Shown here: positions 42,428-50,630 of the stretch, piece after piece | Layout: the number at the start of each line of letters is the position of its first letter | How positions within the stretch are numbered: position 1 is the first letter of the stretch | From: JBGSIC01 sp041751875 | GTDB lineage: Bacteria; Bdellovibrionota; FAC87; UBA2466; JACKAF01 | Length of the DNA: 64,000 nucleotides | Direction of reading: 5' to 3' | NCBI GenBank assembly: GCA_041751875.1 | Contig: JBGSIC010000003.1 | Location: forward strand, 62,001-126,000 | Notes under the pieces: generated by a model | Database searches by the model: none | Seen by the model: only the letters and a program-made list of their open reading frames with translations | What the model was told of the DNA's origin: nothing | Made by a program: the position numbers and the translations under genes

Positions 42428-43839
42428 TATCGGTAATAGCTGGGTTTGAACGGCCCTTTGGGACTCAAACCGAGATACTTGGATTGTTTGTCGGACAGCT
42501 TCGTGAGCGTCACGCCAATTTTTTCCAAGTGCAAGGAAGCGACTTTCTCATCTAGTTCCTTGGGCAACTGATAAATTTTCACTTCTTTGTACTGGCTGTT
42601 GTTCTTGTAGAGTTCGAGTTGCGCAAGCACCTGGTTGGTGAACGAGTTGCTCATCACGAAGGACGGATGTCCCGTCGCGCAACCCAAGTTTACCAGGCGG
42701 CCTTTAGCCAACACGACGATCTTGCGGCCATTCTTCAGAACGTGTTCATCGACCTGAGGCTTGATTTCCTCCATCTTGGAGTTTTTGTTCAGCCACGCCA
42801 TATCGATTTCAATATCGAAATGGCCGATGTTGCACACAATCACGCCGCTCTTCATTTTTGTGAAGTGCTTCTCTGTAATGATGTCGCAGCATCCTGTCGT
42901 GGTCACGAAAATGTCGGCAACCGGAGCGGCTGTCTCCATGGTGACGACTTCAAAACCTTCCATCGCGGCCTGAAGCGCACAGATAGGATCGATTTCTGTC
43001 ACAAGAACGCGGGCACCGTAGCTTGCCATCGACTGGGCGCAACCTTTACCGACATCGCCATAACCAGCAACCACTACCACCTTACCGGCAAGCATGACAT
43101 CAGTGGCACGCTTGATTCCGTCGGCAAGCGACTCGCGGCAACCGTATAGGTTGTCGAACTTGGATTTGGTCACCGAATCGTTCACGTTGATCGCAGGCAC
43201 TTTAAGTTTGCCTTTGGCGAGCAAGGTTTCGAGATTATGAATGCCAGTGGTGGTTTCTTCCGACAGCCCAATAATATTTTTCATCTCTTTGGCGAAACGG
43301 GGCTCGTGCATCATGTTCGTCAAATCGCCACCGTCGTCCAAAATCAGGTTGAAGCCCTTGGGGCCCCAGCCGGTGATCGTTTGTTCGATGCACCAGACAG
43401 CTTCTTCTTCCGTTTCACCCTTCCAGGCAAAAACCGGAACGCCCGCTGCCGCCACTGCGACTGCAGCGTGATCTTGCGTGGAGAAAATATTGCACGAAGA
43501 CCACCGCACTTCCGCGCCGAGTTTCGTCAGCGTTTCAATCAACACCGCTGTTTGAATCGTCATGTGCAAGCAACCCGCGATGCGAGCGCCTTTGAGTGGC
43601 TGCGATTTACCAAATTCTTTGCGCAGAGACATTAGTCCCGGCATTTCTTCTTCTGCGATCTCAATTTCTTTGCGTCCCCAACGAGCCAGTTCAGCAAAAC
43701 GTTTGGGATCTTCCATCGCTTCCTTGCAAACGCGGTAGTCTTTGTTGAGAGCGGTTGCTTTAACGGGCTTCGGCTTAGATTTAGGTGCCATGGAGACTCT
43801 TTCTGTACGATTAGTTCGGGCTGAACGGGCAGTTTGCAT
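42424..43839 (-). CDS. ahcY: S-adenosylhomocysteinase
   Basis: AhcY splits SAH into adenosine and homocysteine, clearing the product of all SAM methyltransferases, two of which (the DTW relative and the sugar methyltransferase) are in this window. The 471-residue product has the NAD motif GYGDVGKG, the substrate segment LHMTIQTAVLIETL, SSCNIFSTQDHAAVA and the C-terminal lysine/tyrosine tail (GPFKPSYYRY) that reaches the NAD of a neighbouring subunit. The N-terminus is 16 residues longer from 43839 than from 43791; AAGGAAG lies before 43839, so the longer start is kept. The stop is inside repeat D. A SAH riboswitch was not seen. Confidence 0.97.
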   Translation of the reverse strand: MQTARSARTNRTERVSMAPKSKPKPVKATALNKDYRVCKEAMEDPKRFAELARWGRKEIEIAEEEMPGLMSLRKEFGKSQPLKGARIAGCLHMTIQTAVLIETLTKLGAEVRWSSCNIFSTQDHAAVAVAAAGVPVFAWKGETEEEAVWCIEQTITGWGPKGFNLILDDGGDLTNMMHEPRFAKEMKNIIGLSEETTTGIHNLETLLAKGKLKVPAINVNDSVTKSKFDNLYGCRESLADGIKRATDVMLAGKVVVVAGYGDVGKGCAQSMASYGARVLVTEIDPICALQAAMEGFEVVTMETAAPVADIFVTTTGCCDIITEKHFTKMKSGVIVCNIGHFDIEIDMAWLNKNSKMEEIKPQVDEHVLKNGRKIVVLAKGRLVNLGCATGHPSFVMSNSFTNQVLAQLELYKNNSQYKEVKIYQLPKELDEKVASLHLEKIGVTLTKLSDKQSKYLGLSPKGPFKPSYYRY

Positions 43840-43880
43840 GATCGGTCTTCTTCCTTATTAAGGGTAAATTTAACCGGAAA

Positions 43881-43909
43881 AGCATACTATCGGCTGGTAG
43901 TTAGAGCAA
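43881..43909 (-). promoter_or_regulatory. Candidate promoter of ahcY
   Basis: On the minus strand TTGCTC (43904-43909) and TATGCT (43881-43886) are separated by 17 bases, a plausible sigma-70 pair with moderate consensus match. The start site would be near 43874, giving a leader of about 35 nt. Confidence 0.5.
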
Positions 43910-43938
43910 GTTCGTATGGGCAAGAAGCGTAAGTTCGC

Positions 43939-44499
43939 CTACTCGGCGATGGCAGGGGAAGCAGGAGGCTTACCGGCCGCAATCAGGTTCTTGAGCGCCT
44001 CTTTTACCGTGTTCGTGACAAAGCCATCGAGCAATTCGGCCTCCGCTTTGGCCTGAACCTGCACGACCTTCGATTCCATGATTTTGCGCATATCACTTTC
44101 GGGAATCTCTCGGTACAGGGCGTAGCCGGGTCGTTTGTTCGGATCCGAGTAACGAAAAGCTTCTCCATCGGCACGAATAAAAAGCGAATCCTCCCCCCCC
44201 ATCACAAAAGGCGAGCCCTCCACGCGAATCGAGTAGTTGGCCTTGCCATCCGGGGTCATTGTCTTGGAGGCTTCAAGCCAGGCATCTGCTTCCAGTGCCC
44301 GAGCGGTATATTTTCTTCCCCAAATGGAATGAGCTTCACTCGACTCGAGCTCCGGTTCGTCTGACTGGGTCAGGCGCATAATTCCCGTGCGATAAATCAC
44401 ATCCCCTGTGAAAGTATCGAAGCTTTCGCTAATTTTCGTAGAGGCACAGCCTACTAGAACAAAAAAGGCGAATAGGGTTCCAACTATTTTTTCTAACAT
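43939..44499 (-). CDS. Lipoprotein of unknown function
   Basis: The true start is the ATG at 44499: MLEKIVGTLFAFFVLVGCASTK gives a lipobox with Cys18. The upstream open frame to 44709 has no sensible protein features. The 186-residue product has a domain that begins GDVIYRTGIMRLTQ and includes YSIRVEGSPFVMGG, a beta-rich pattern; the C-terminus is helical with a Pro/Ala end. I do not recognise the family. It is about 88 bases from the CPBP gene on the same strand. Confidence 0.6.
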   Translation of the reverse strand: MLEKIVGTLFAFFVLVGCASTKISESFDTFTGDVIYRTGIMRLTQSDEPELESSEAHSIWGRKYTARALEADAWLEASKTMTPDGKANYSIRVEGSPFVMGGEDSLFIRADGEAFRYSDPNKRPGYALYREIPESDMRKIMESKVVQVQAKAEAELLDGFVTNTVKEALKNLIAAGKPPASPAIAE

Positions 44500-44587
44500 C
44501 GAGGTGTGATAACACGTCGCATCTTTCGCTTCAACTTGCTGCGGGAAAAACGGGGCGGAAACCGTTGGTAAACAGGTACTTAGAGCG

Positions 44588-45205
44588 TTAGGGCAATAGC
44601 TCGTCAAAGCGGGGAAGCGGCTGCTGGGACAGCTCCCGATGACGGATCTGGCGTTTATACAAAAGAAGCGCGACGAAGTCATAAACCCCGTGAACAAAGG
44701 CGGGAACAAAGAGATTTTGACCCACCGATTCGTAAAGGCTTCCCAAGTAAAAGCCCATTAACATGGCCACAATAAAATAGGTGGGAGTGAGCGCGTGAAG
44801 GAGTCCAAATATAATGGACGCTATCGTGAGCCCCCACCAGCCCTGAAACGCGCCACGGAAAAGGATTTCCTCCCCGACACCCGCAGCCAGAGAAACTAAG
44901 GCGAGCTGGGCCAGGCTGGCTTCGCGGATAAAACTTCCCAAAAAACTCTTCTCAATAATCTCAAAAATCCGCTTGAGGGGCCCCCAGCGCAATCCCCTAG
45001 AGGAAGTCACCACAAAAGCAAAAAGTAGAGCCGGAATGGTATAAAAAACGGCAGCCCTAACAGATGTTTCATCAACTACCCACACGACTCTCCACGCTCC
45101 TTCGACGAGTCGGATGAGTAGGAGCCCGAACAAACCCGCTCCCGCTTCAAAAAACACGAGACTCAAAAACGTAGTGGGTTTAATCCCTCTCACCGCAAGC
45201 AGCAT
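44588..45205 (-). CDS. CPBP family intramembrane metalloprotease
   Basis: A 205-residue protein with about seven spans. The family motifs are EEILFRG (E112, E113, R117), HALTP with H137, and HGVYDF (H172, D176), which bind zinc in CPBP/Abi/Rce1-type proteases. These process proteins or peptides within the membrane; many bacterial members are linked to bacteriocin immunity or signalling. No bacteriocin gene is next to it. The start is 65 bases from the divergent thiamine-binding protein gene. Confidence 0.88.
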   Translation of the reverse strand: MLLAVRGIKPTTFLSLVFFEAGAGLFGLLLIRLVEGAWRVVWVVDETSVRAAVFYTIPALLFAFVVTSSRGLRWGPLKRIFEIIEKSFLGSFIREASLAQLALVSLAAGVGEEILFRGAFQGWWGLTIASIIFGLLHALTPTYFIVAMLMGFYLGSLYESVGQNLFVPAFVHGVYDFVALLLYKRQIRHRELSQQPLPRFDELLP

Positions 45206-45270
45206 GACTTCCCCTTCGCCGTTACTCTACGTTAGAGTCGGGACATTGAACATTTTTGATGGAGAATAAA

Positions 45271-45573
45271 ATGAATGTGATTGCTGACCTTTGTGTCGTT
45301 CCCTTGGGAGTAGGCGTTTCCGTTTCTTCCTACGTGGCAAAGTGCGAAGAAATTCTAAAGAAGGCGGAACTTAAAACACACCTGCACGCTTACGGAACAA
45401 ACATCGAAGGGGAATGGGACAAAGTCTTTGCGGCTATCAAGGAGTGCCACGAAGCCATTCACAAAATGGGGGCCCCTCGCATTTCTTCTACATTGAAGTT
45501 CGGGACGCGCACCGATCGCACGCAAACAATGGAAGACAAAGTCCGCAGCGTTGAGAATAAATTAAAACCCTAA
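45271..45573 (+). CDS. MTH1187/YqgV-type thiamine-binding protein
   Basis: A 100-residue single-domain protein from the ATG at 45271 with GGAG 6 bases before. The ferredoxin-like fold starts VIADLCVVPLGVGVSVSSYVAKCEEIL, and the motif LHAYGTNIEGEWDKVFAAIKECHEAI matches MTH1187/YkoF-like proteins, known to bind thiamine. It ends in an overlapping convergent stop (CTAA) with the next gene. Confidence 0.88.
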   Translation: MNVIADLCVVPLGVGVSVSSYVAKCEEILKKAELKTHLHAYGTNIEGEWDKVFAAIKECHEAIHKMGAPRISSTLKFGTRTDRTQTMEDKVRSVENKLKP

Positions 45574-46229
45574 CGCGTGGGCGGCTCGGGTTGAGGCTCC
45601 TCGGGGCCTGGCTCAACCGGTGGCTCTGGTTGTGGCTGATCTGGCTCCGGCTCGGGTGCCGGGAGAGGCGGCAGATTCGGGTCCGGCTGGGGCTCAGGGT
45701 CGGGCACAACGGGAACGGTTCCAAACTGATGATAAGTCATGGAAGCCGTGCAAACCGCACTTCGGAAGCCATCGCACTGGCAATTCCAAGGATCATCTAA
45801 TTGAAACTTGGTAATCGCAAAATTTCGCGAAGCCTGACTAGCCGAGCGGTACATCTTTAAGATCGCGTCGTACTTTGCCTGCCAGCAGGTGTAACCAAAT
45901 CCGCGAAAGTAAGCGAAATCCGTTCTGGGTGTTTTCTCGTAGCTCAAACCATCTTCGTAGCGCGCTTTTCCTGGGCAAACCGCGTGCGCCCCAGGTGTTC
46001 CCCCGTAACAAAAACAGTACTCTTGGCCGCAGGTAGGAGGTTCCGTAACGATATAGTTACTCGTAAACCAGTCCATCTCTCGTATGCACGCAGTTTGTGC
46101 GTTGAAGACCGCCTGCCGACATTGATAGCCGCGTCCCTCAAACGCTCCAATGGCGTAGCGCTCAATAGCGATGCCCGAGCGCGAAATCAAAAAAATAACG
46201 GCTAGTAAAAAGAGTTTGTTTCGTCCCAT
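45570..46229 (-). CDS. Secreted cysteine-rich protein with proline-rich tail
   Basis: From the ATG at 46229 (GGGGG before it) the 219-residue product has a signal peptide (MGRNKLFLLAVIFLISRSGIA). The mature part holds about ten cysteines in a repeated arrangement; C-R/W-Q-A with a preceding G-R/F-G-Y step (GRGYQCRQAVFNAQ and GFGYTCWQAKYDAI) occurs twice, so two related modules of about 85 residues are likely. The last 50 residues are Pro/Glu/Asp repeats (PEPQP, PAPEPEP, EPPVEPGP), probably a stiff spacer or wall-spanning tail. Family not recognised. Confidence 0.7.
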   Translation of the reverse strand: MGRNKLFLLAVIFLISRSGIAIERYAIGAFEGRGYQCRQAVFNAQTACIREMDWFTSNYIVTEPPTCGQEYCFCYGGTPGAHAVCPGKARYEDGLSYEKTPRTDFAYFRGFGYTCWQAKYDAILKMYRSASQASRNFAITKFQLDDPWNCQCDGFRSAVCTASMTYHQFGTVPVVPDPEPQPDPNLPPLPAPEPEPDQPQPEPPVEPGPEEPQPEPPTR

Positions 46230-46370
46230 GTTTTCCCCCACCCCATGTTCAGCCACATTAAAAGGGCACTTCGGAAATGACAATCCCAAAAGCCGCGCCC
46301 AGCGCAGACGCAGCGCGCATCAGCCGTCTTCTGGCACCGTTCTAAAGAGTGTGATAACTGATGGGCACCC

Positions 46371-47228
46371 GTGAATCGCCCTTCCGCTCTCATTTTGCTT
46401 GGTGCCCTTTTTTTAGGGTTCGCTCCTATATTCGTAAAGCTACTTCACCTTTCCCCATCGTTGATGGGAGCTTATCGTTGTGCTTTAGGCGCGCTTTTTT
46501 TTGGCGTGGCTTGGAAAGCGAAACGCGCCCCAGGAATTACCGATCGCGCAGTGTGGGGATGGGTCGTTGCGGCGGGTGTGGTCTTCGCTGCCGATCTTTA
46601 TGTCTGGCACCGTTCCGTTCTTTACGTTGGAGCCGGGCTCGGAACGCTTCTCGGAAACACCCAGGTTTTTTATGTTTCGCTCATCGGTATTTTGTTTCTC
46701 GGCGAGAAACCCACATGGCGTTTTTTTACGAGTGTGGGAATTGCCTTCATCGGTATCTTACTTTTGATTTCTCCAGAGGCGCCTACCAATAGTCCGTTGT
46801 ACGGACGAGGAATACTTTTTGGCCTAGCGACGGGCGGTTTGTACGCGATGTACGTGCTCATCATTCGCCGTATTGGCGAACGCGCCAAAGGAGCAGATAC
46901 GCTTCTACTTGCCGGCGTGTCGGCGGTTTGTTCCGCGTCGTTGTTTTTGGTGTCTGCGACCGAAGGCGCCATCACGATTCCCTCGCCGATCGACTGGCTA
47001 TGGTTGTTAGGTCTCGCGTTTTTTAGTCAGTTCCTGGGATGGTACTTCATCATCACTCAGATCAGCCGTGTGCCGACTTCGCGCACAGGGCTTTTGTTAC
47101 TCGGCCAGCCGCTTCTCGCCGTGCTCTTGGGCGCGTGGCTTTTCTCGGAAACCATGACCCCGCTCCAATTATTCGGCGCGTTACTCACTCTGGTGGGCAT
47201 CTACTGGGGTGGTCAACGTCGCGCCTAA
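46371..47228 (+). CDS. EamA/DMT superfamily transporter
   Basis: A 285-residue protein with ten predicted spans in two EamA repeats. The first repeat ends ISLIG-like (VFYVSLIGILFLGEKPTWRFF) and the second has the matching SRTGLLLLGQPLLAVLLGAWLFSETMTPLQL, the usual G-E-x-P / S-E-x-x-T motif. These transporters carry amino acids, sugars or metabolites; the substrate cannot be told. The start is GTG at 46371. Confidence 0.88.
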   Translation: MNRPSALILLGALFLGFAPIFVKLLHLSPSLMGAYRCALGALFFGVAWKAKRAPGITDRAVWGWVVAAGVVFAADLYVWHRSVLYVGAGLGTLLGNTQVFYVSLIGILFLGEKPTWRFFTSVGIAFIGILLLISPEAPTNSPLYGRGILFGLATGGLYAMYVLIIRRIGERAKGADTLLLAGVSAVCSASLFLVSATEGAITIPSPIDWLWLLGLAFFSQFLGWYFIITQISRVPTSRTGLLLLGQPLLAVLLGAWLFSETMTPLQLFGALLTLVGIYWGGQRRA

Positions 47229-47275
47229 AGAGTTCGTCCCCTTCGCACCGATAAGACTAAGACACAGGGGGATTC

Positions 47276-47743
47276 GTGAAACTTATTCTTTGCGCACTAC
47301 TTTTTGTCTCGCAGATGGGGATCGCCAAAACGGACCCCGAATTAGAAAAGTACGCGCTAAAAATTATTCGTCTTACGCTTACCCAATCAAGCGAACTGGA
47401 AGTCTTTCACAAGACTTTCAAACAACTCATTCAAAAGAATGACAAGTTAGACAAGGCCAAGAAAGCCCACATCATCGGCAGCGTCGAGAAACAGATAAAC
47501 CGCAGCAATATGGAATCGCTCTTTGTGCCGGTCTATGTAAAGCACTACACACTAGAGGATATGAAAGCTCTTTTAGCTTTCTACGAAAGCCCAGCAGGAA
47601 AAAAGCTCGTAAAAGTTGACCCGCTGTTGCGTAAGGAACTCGCTCAAGCTGGTTTGGAATACGGCAAGCGAGTCATGTCTGACATCGCTCTGCAAATCCA
47701 AATCGAATCGAGCGGCCCGCGCAAGCCAGCCGAGAAAAAATAG
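47276..47743 (+). CDS. DUF2059 family protein
   Basis: A signal peptide (MKLILCALLFVSQMGIAK) leads a 155-residue product. The C-terminal half has HYTLEDMKALLAFYESPAGKKLVKVDPLL, which is the DUF2059 signature. The family is periplasmic and of unknown function. The start is GTG. It follows EamA by 47 bases and is convergent with the first OMP gene. Confidence 0.88.
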   Translation: MKLILCALLFVSQMGIAKTDPELEKYALKIIRLTLTQSSELEVFHKTFKQLIQKNDKLDKAKKAHIIGSVEKQINRSNMESLFVPVYVKHYTLEDMKALLAFYESPAGKKLVKVDPLLRKELAQAGLEYGKRVMSDIALQIQIESSGPRKPAEKK

Positions 47744-47757
47744 GTAAAACGGCGAGT

Positions 47758-48390
47758 TTAGAAACCTGCGGCTAAGCCAATTCCGATCTCTAGAAGCTTA
47801 TCAGCCGTCCCGGTCGTCATCGACTTGGTCAGACCAAATCGTACCCAAGTTCCAAAGCCCAACGAAAAGTTTCCCGACACCTTGAAGAGCGTTTTAGCAC
47901 CCAAGTTCAAACCAAAAGAAGTGCTCGCCGTATGGGACGTGAGGGTCGGTGTCTTGAAATCACTCAAGGGAAGCGATACGTACCCGCCGATCAAGAGGGT
48001 ATCCTCGGCGCTATCTTTAAAAAGAGCCGACGTGCGCCGAAAGGCTAAACCAAACGGCACATCAAGAAAGCTTGCTGAGGACGTTTCGGTTGAAACCAGC
48101 CTAAACCCACGTGTAACGAAATGGCCGCCTACAAATACACCGACCTGTTCGACGAAATAAGCTTGAAGATCTAGACCACCGTCAAAGCCAATCCGGTTAG
48201 TGGTTGTTCCTCCGTTGCCGATGAAACTGGAGAGAATGTTTGCCCCCACATAAGCGCCAAGGGTAATGGGTCGGTATTCGTTGGCAGGTGCCGCACCAGC
48301 GGGCTCCTCAGCCGGCGACGTTTCTTCGTCTGCAAAAATGGGAGCCGAAACAAGAAGAACACCTAAACCAATCAAAAACAACCGGCGCAT
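47758..48390 (-). CDS. Outer-membrane beta-barrel protein, 210 aa
   Basis: A signal peptide (MRRLFLIGLGVLLVSAPIFA) and then an acidic Ala/Glu/Pro spacer. From residue 42 the sequence shows eight or so strands with aromatic girdles (GLDLQAYFVEQVGVFVGGHF, and later LLIGGYVSLPLSDF, FGLNLGAKTLFKVSGNFSLG) and ends in AAGF with C-terminal Phe, the BAM recognition residue. The OmpA-like 8-strand (OMP_b-brl) type is most likely. It lies 21 bases downstream of another OMP gene on the same strand. Confidence 0.78.
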   Translation of the reverse strand: MRRLFLIGLGVLLVSAPIFADEETSPAEEPAGAAPANEYRPITLGAYVGANILSSFIGNGGTTTNRIGFDGGLDLQAYFVEQVGVFVGGHFVTRGFRLVSTETSSASFLDVPFGLAFRRTSALFKDSAEDTLLIGGYVSLPLSDFKTPTLTSHTASTSFGLNLGAKTLFKVSGNFSLGFGTWVRFGLTKSMTTGTADKLLEIGIGLAAGF

Positions 48391-48411
48391 AAGAACCTCT
48401 TACTCTATGGT

Positions 48412-49143
48412 TTAGAAGAAGACTTTTACTCCGAGCGCGATACCCGTGAAGTTATCGGGGTCGGGAACGGTTCCTGTAATCACCGTCTCTCCTTCTGTGA
48501 AGTAACTGGCGTAGACGCGCAGCACCCTGTAGTCAACAAACACAGAGCCCTCCCAACGGGACCCTTCGGTATCAATACCGGCATCGTTGGTAAGTGGCCG
48601 GAAGTAGTGACGGTATAAGCCCTCAAATCCAAAGTACTTTCCGATGTAAATAGTCATCGTGCCGCCCACAAACGGGCTGCGGTAGATGGTAGGGTTTTCC
48701 TGGGAACGCAGGCCGCCGTGTAGAGTGATATTAGTAGACTGCACATTGAACCCAAACACACGCAGGTTAAAGACGCCCGACCACATCTCTTTGCGAAATT
48801 CTTTCTCTAAAGCCAAACCAAAAATGGATACGTAAGCAGCGACCGACATGCGCCATGTCTGCCCCGAGAAGCGACTCGAACCATTGGGTTGCGCCCAAAC
48901 ATAGTCCCCGCCCAAATAAAATTCGTACGGACTTGGTGCGTGAATAGCGAGAAAAAGATCCTGAATCTGAATCTGGGAACGCTGGCTACCAAACCAATCA
49001 GAAACACTAAAGCGGGTTTTCACTTTCGTATTCTGTTTGCGAACCATGTCGCTAACTATGTCGACCCGGGCATGGGCAGTGGAAGTCCACATCCCCAACA
49101 GTAGAAAAACACACACTGATACTGCAAATCGATGGCGCCCCAT
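48412..49143 (-). CDS. Outer-membrane barrel protein, 243 aa
   Basis: A signal peptide (MGRHRFAVSVCVFLLLGMWTSTAHA) precedes 218 residues of alternating strands (FEFYLGGDYV-like: YEFYLGGDYVW, SVFVDYRVLRVYASYF) and a C-terminal Phe (GVKVFF). I do not know the family. The two adjacent OMP genes with close spacing may form an operon; the sizes suggest 8- to 10-strand barrels. Confidence 0.7.
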   Translation of the reverse strand: MGRHRFAVSVCVFLLLGMWTSTAHARVDIVSDMVRKQNTKVKTRFSVSDWFGSQRSQIQIQDLFLAIHAPSPYEFYLGGDYVWAQPNGSSRFSGQTWRMSVAAYVSIFGLALEKEFRKEMWSGVFNLRVFGFNVQSTNITLHGGLRSQENPTIYRSPFVGGTMTIYIGKYFGFEGLYRHYFRPLTNDAGIDTEGSRWEGSVFVDYRVLRVYASYFTEGETVITGTVPDPDNFTGIALGVKVFF

Positions 49144-49225
49144 AGTCGAACCTCGCTGAGATTTTTTATGGGACTCCTTTTTCTTTTAACTGTCAATTTA
49201 ATGATGGTTGCGTATACTAGAGCGC

Positions 49226-49630
49226 ATGAAAACTTTCACTTTCCGTACTTTTGGTGCCGCAATTTTTACTTTTCTTTTCTTATTCGCAGCCTGCACTAAG
49301 AAAAATGTGACCGAGCTGCAATCAGAAGTCATCACGAAGGGAACCGGTGCGAAACCGACCTCGGGACAAACAGTGAAAGTTCACTACACGGGATGGCTTA
49401 CCGACGGAACAAAGTTTGATTCCTCGGTGGACCGTGGTCAGCCCTTCGAATTCGAATTGGGCACGGGCAAAGTGATCGCCGGTTGGGACAAAGGCGTCGC
49501 CGAAATGCAGGTCGGAGAAAAGCGCAAGCTTACCATTCCCGCAAGCCTTGGCTACGGTGACCGCGCGGTAGGTCCGATTCCGGCTAATTCAACTCTGGTT
49601 TTTGAAGTCGAACTACTCGGTATCAATTAG
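49226..49630 (+). CDS. FKBP-type peptidyl-prolyl isomerase lipoprotein
   Basis: From the ATG at 49226 the product is 134 residues with a lipobox FAAC (Cys about 23). The FKBP fold covers the rest: GQTVKVHYTGWLTDGTKFDSSVDRGQPFEF, GKVIAGWDKGVAEMQVGEKRKLTIP, LGYGDRAVGPIPANSTLVFEVELL. All the usual FK506-pocket aromatic residues (Y, F, W, Y) are present. It catalyses proline isomerisation during folding of envelope proteins. A TATACT element lies just upstream. Confidence 0.95.
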   Translation: MKTFTFRTFGAAIFTFLFLFAACTKKNVTELQSEVITKGTGAKPTSGQTVKVHYTGWLTDGTKFDSSVDRGQPFEFELGTGKVIAGWDKGVAEMQVGEKRKLTIPASLGYGDRAVGPIPANSTLVFEVELLGIN

Positions 49631-49708
49631 TTTTTTGCCGCACTCCCGATAACAACCCCGTTAAGCAAAGCACAGCCTTTTCGCTCTCCCCAAATGGCGG
49701 AAAAGTTG

Positions 49709-49729
49709 CACAATTGGGCTCCAATTGTG
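49709..49729. other. 9-bp perfect inverted repeat in the gap after the FKBP gene
   Basis: CACAATTGG (49709-49717) and CCAATTGTG (49721-49729) are perfect complements around GCT. There is no clear T-run on either side. It may be a regulator site or a hairpin. The rest of 49631-49895 holds no gene that I can support; a strong Shine-Dalgarno (AGGAGGG) for the next gene sits at its end. Confidence 0.55.
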
Positions 49730-49895
49730 AAGAAATCTTCTTCGGTCTCTCACTCTAAATTCGCTTCCCCTCTGTAAGCTATATTTATTGCTCATCGAAC
49801 CACAGCTCGATTTCACAGAATTGCCCTTCGGGTGTTTCCTCCTGGATTTTTGAAAGTTTTTAACCGTCCATGACAATTTACCAGGAGGGTAAAGA

Positions 49896-50606
49896 ATGCG
49901 TCAGTCCCATTTGAATTTTGTCTACTCGTTGTTGGTAGGCCTGGCAGTCCTCGGGCTCACGGCTTGCGGACAAGTCGATCCGCTCAATGAATTTGAATCG
50001 GATTTATTGAGCGATATCAGCACCCAGGAAACGCAACAGGAGATTCACCAGGTAATGGAAGTCGTTCAATCGACGATCGTTGCCGGTCTGACCGACCAAC
50101 AGTCGGTGGTAGCGGGAGACTGCAAACCGAAGTTCAACATGAGCTTCTCAGGCGTGGGTTTCACTTTTGCTAACGACGGCACCTGCAAACTGAGTGGTGA
50201 CGTTTCGATCAAGTTCTTCCCCGTTCGTGCGGTGGTCGATCTTGATGTAATCGGAATGAAGCACATCGAATCGATGAGCTTTGAAGCCGATATCGACATC
50301 TCGGGCTCGAAAGTCGTGACGGTCGATTGGGAGCTACTCAACGGACGGATTGAACTTAAAGACTTCAAGCTGTTTCCGATGGGTGAATTGGTTTTGAACG
50401 GTCGCGCCCACGCCGAAATCGGCAAGGGAACGTTCATCGTGCAAGCGCGTACCAACGCTTTTGCGGGTGACACGGGCTTCGGGTTCGCCGTTTTGAGTGC
50501 GTTTAATAAAACAGATCGTTCTCTGCAAGCTTGCTTGCTCACCGGAGGCGTCGGCAACGACCCTATGGCGGGTGAGACCAAAGCGTGCATGGCGATCATC
50601 AAGTAG
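49896..50606 (+). CDS. Lipoprotein, first gene of the Lol-like operon
   Basis: A 236-residue protein with lipobox LTAC (Cys24) after a hydrophobic signal. The early mature part is an acidic helix (VDPLNEFESDLLSDISTQ); the rest is beta-rich: VDLDVIGMKHIESMSFEADIDISG and GRIELKDFKLFPMGELVLNGRA, so it may be a beta-sheet lipid- or protein-binding lipoprotein. Cys near 75, 96, 217 and 233 could form disulphides. Not recognised. The position before the sorting system suggests it is either a component or the cargo. Confidence 0.6.
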   Translation: MRQSHLNFVYSLLVGLAVLGLTACGQVDPLNEFESDLLSDISTQETQQEIHQVMEVVQSTIVAGLTDQQSVVAGDCKPKFNMSFSGVGFTFANDGTCKLSGDVSIKFFPVRAVVDLDVIGMKHIESMSFEADIDISGSKVVTVDWELLNGRIELKDFKLFPMGELVLNGRAHAEIGKGTFIVQARTNAFAGDTGFGFAVLSAFNKTDRSLQACLLTGGVGNDPMAGETKACMAIIK

Positions 50607-50630
50607 CGCTTTGTCGCAAAGGAGGAGTCG

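Noticed and set aside
43840..43938. SAH riboswitch upstream of ahcY
   Set aside because: No conserved SAH aptamer core is visible in this 99-bp gap, and a simple promoter fits.
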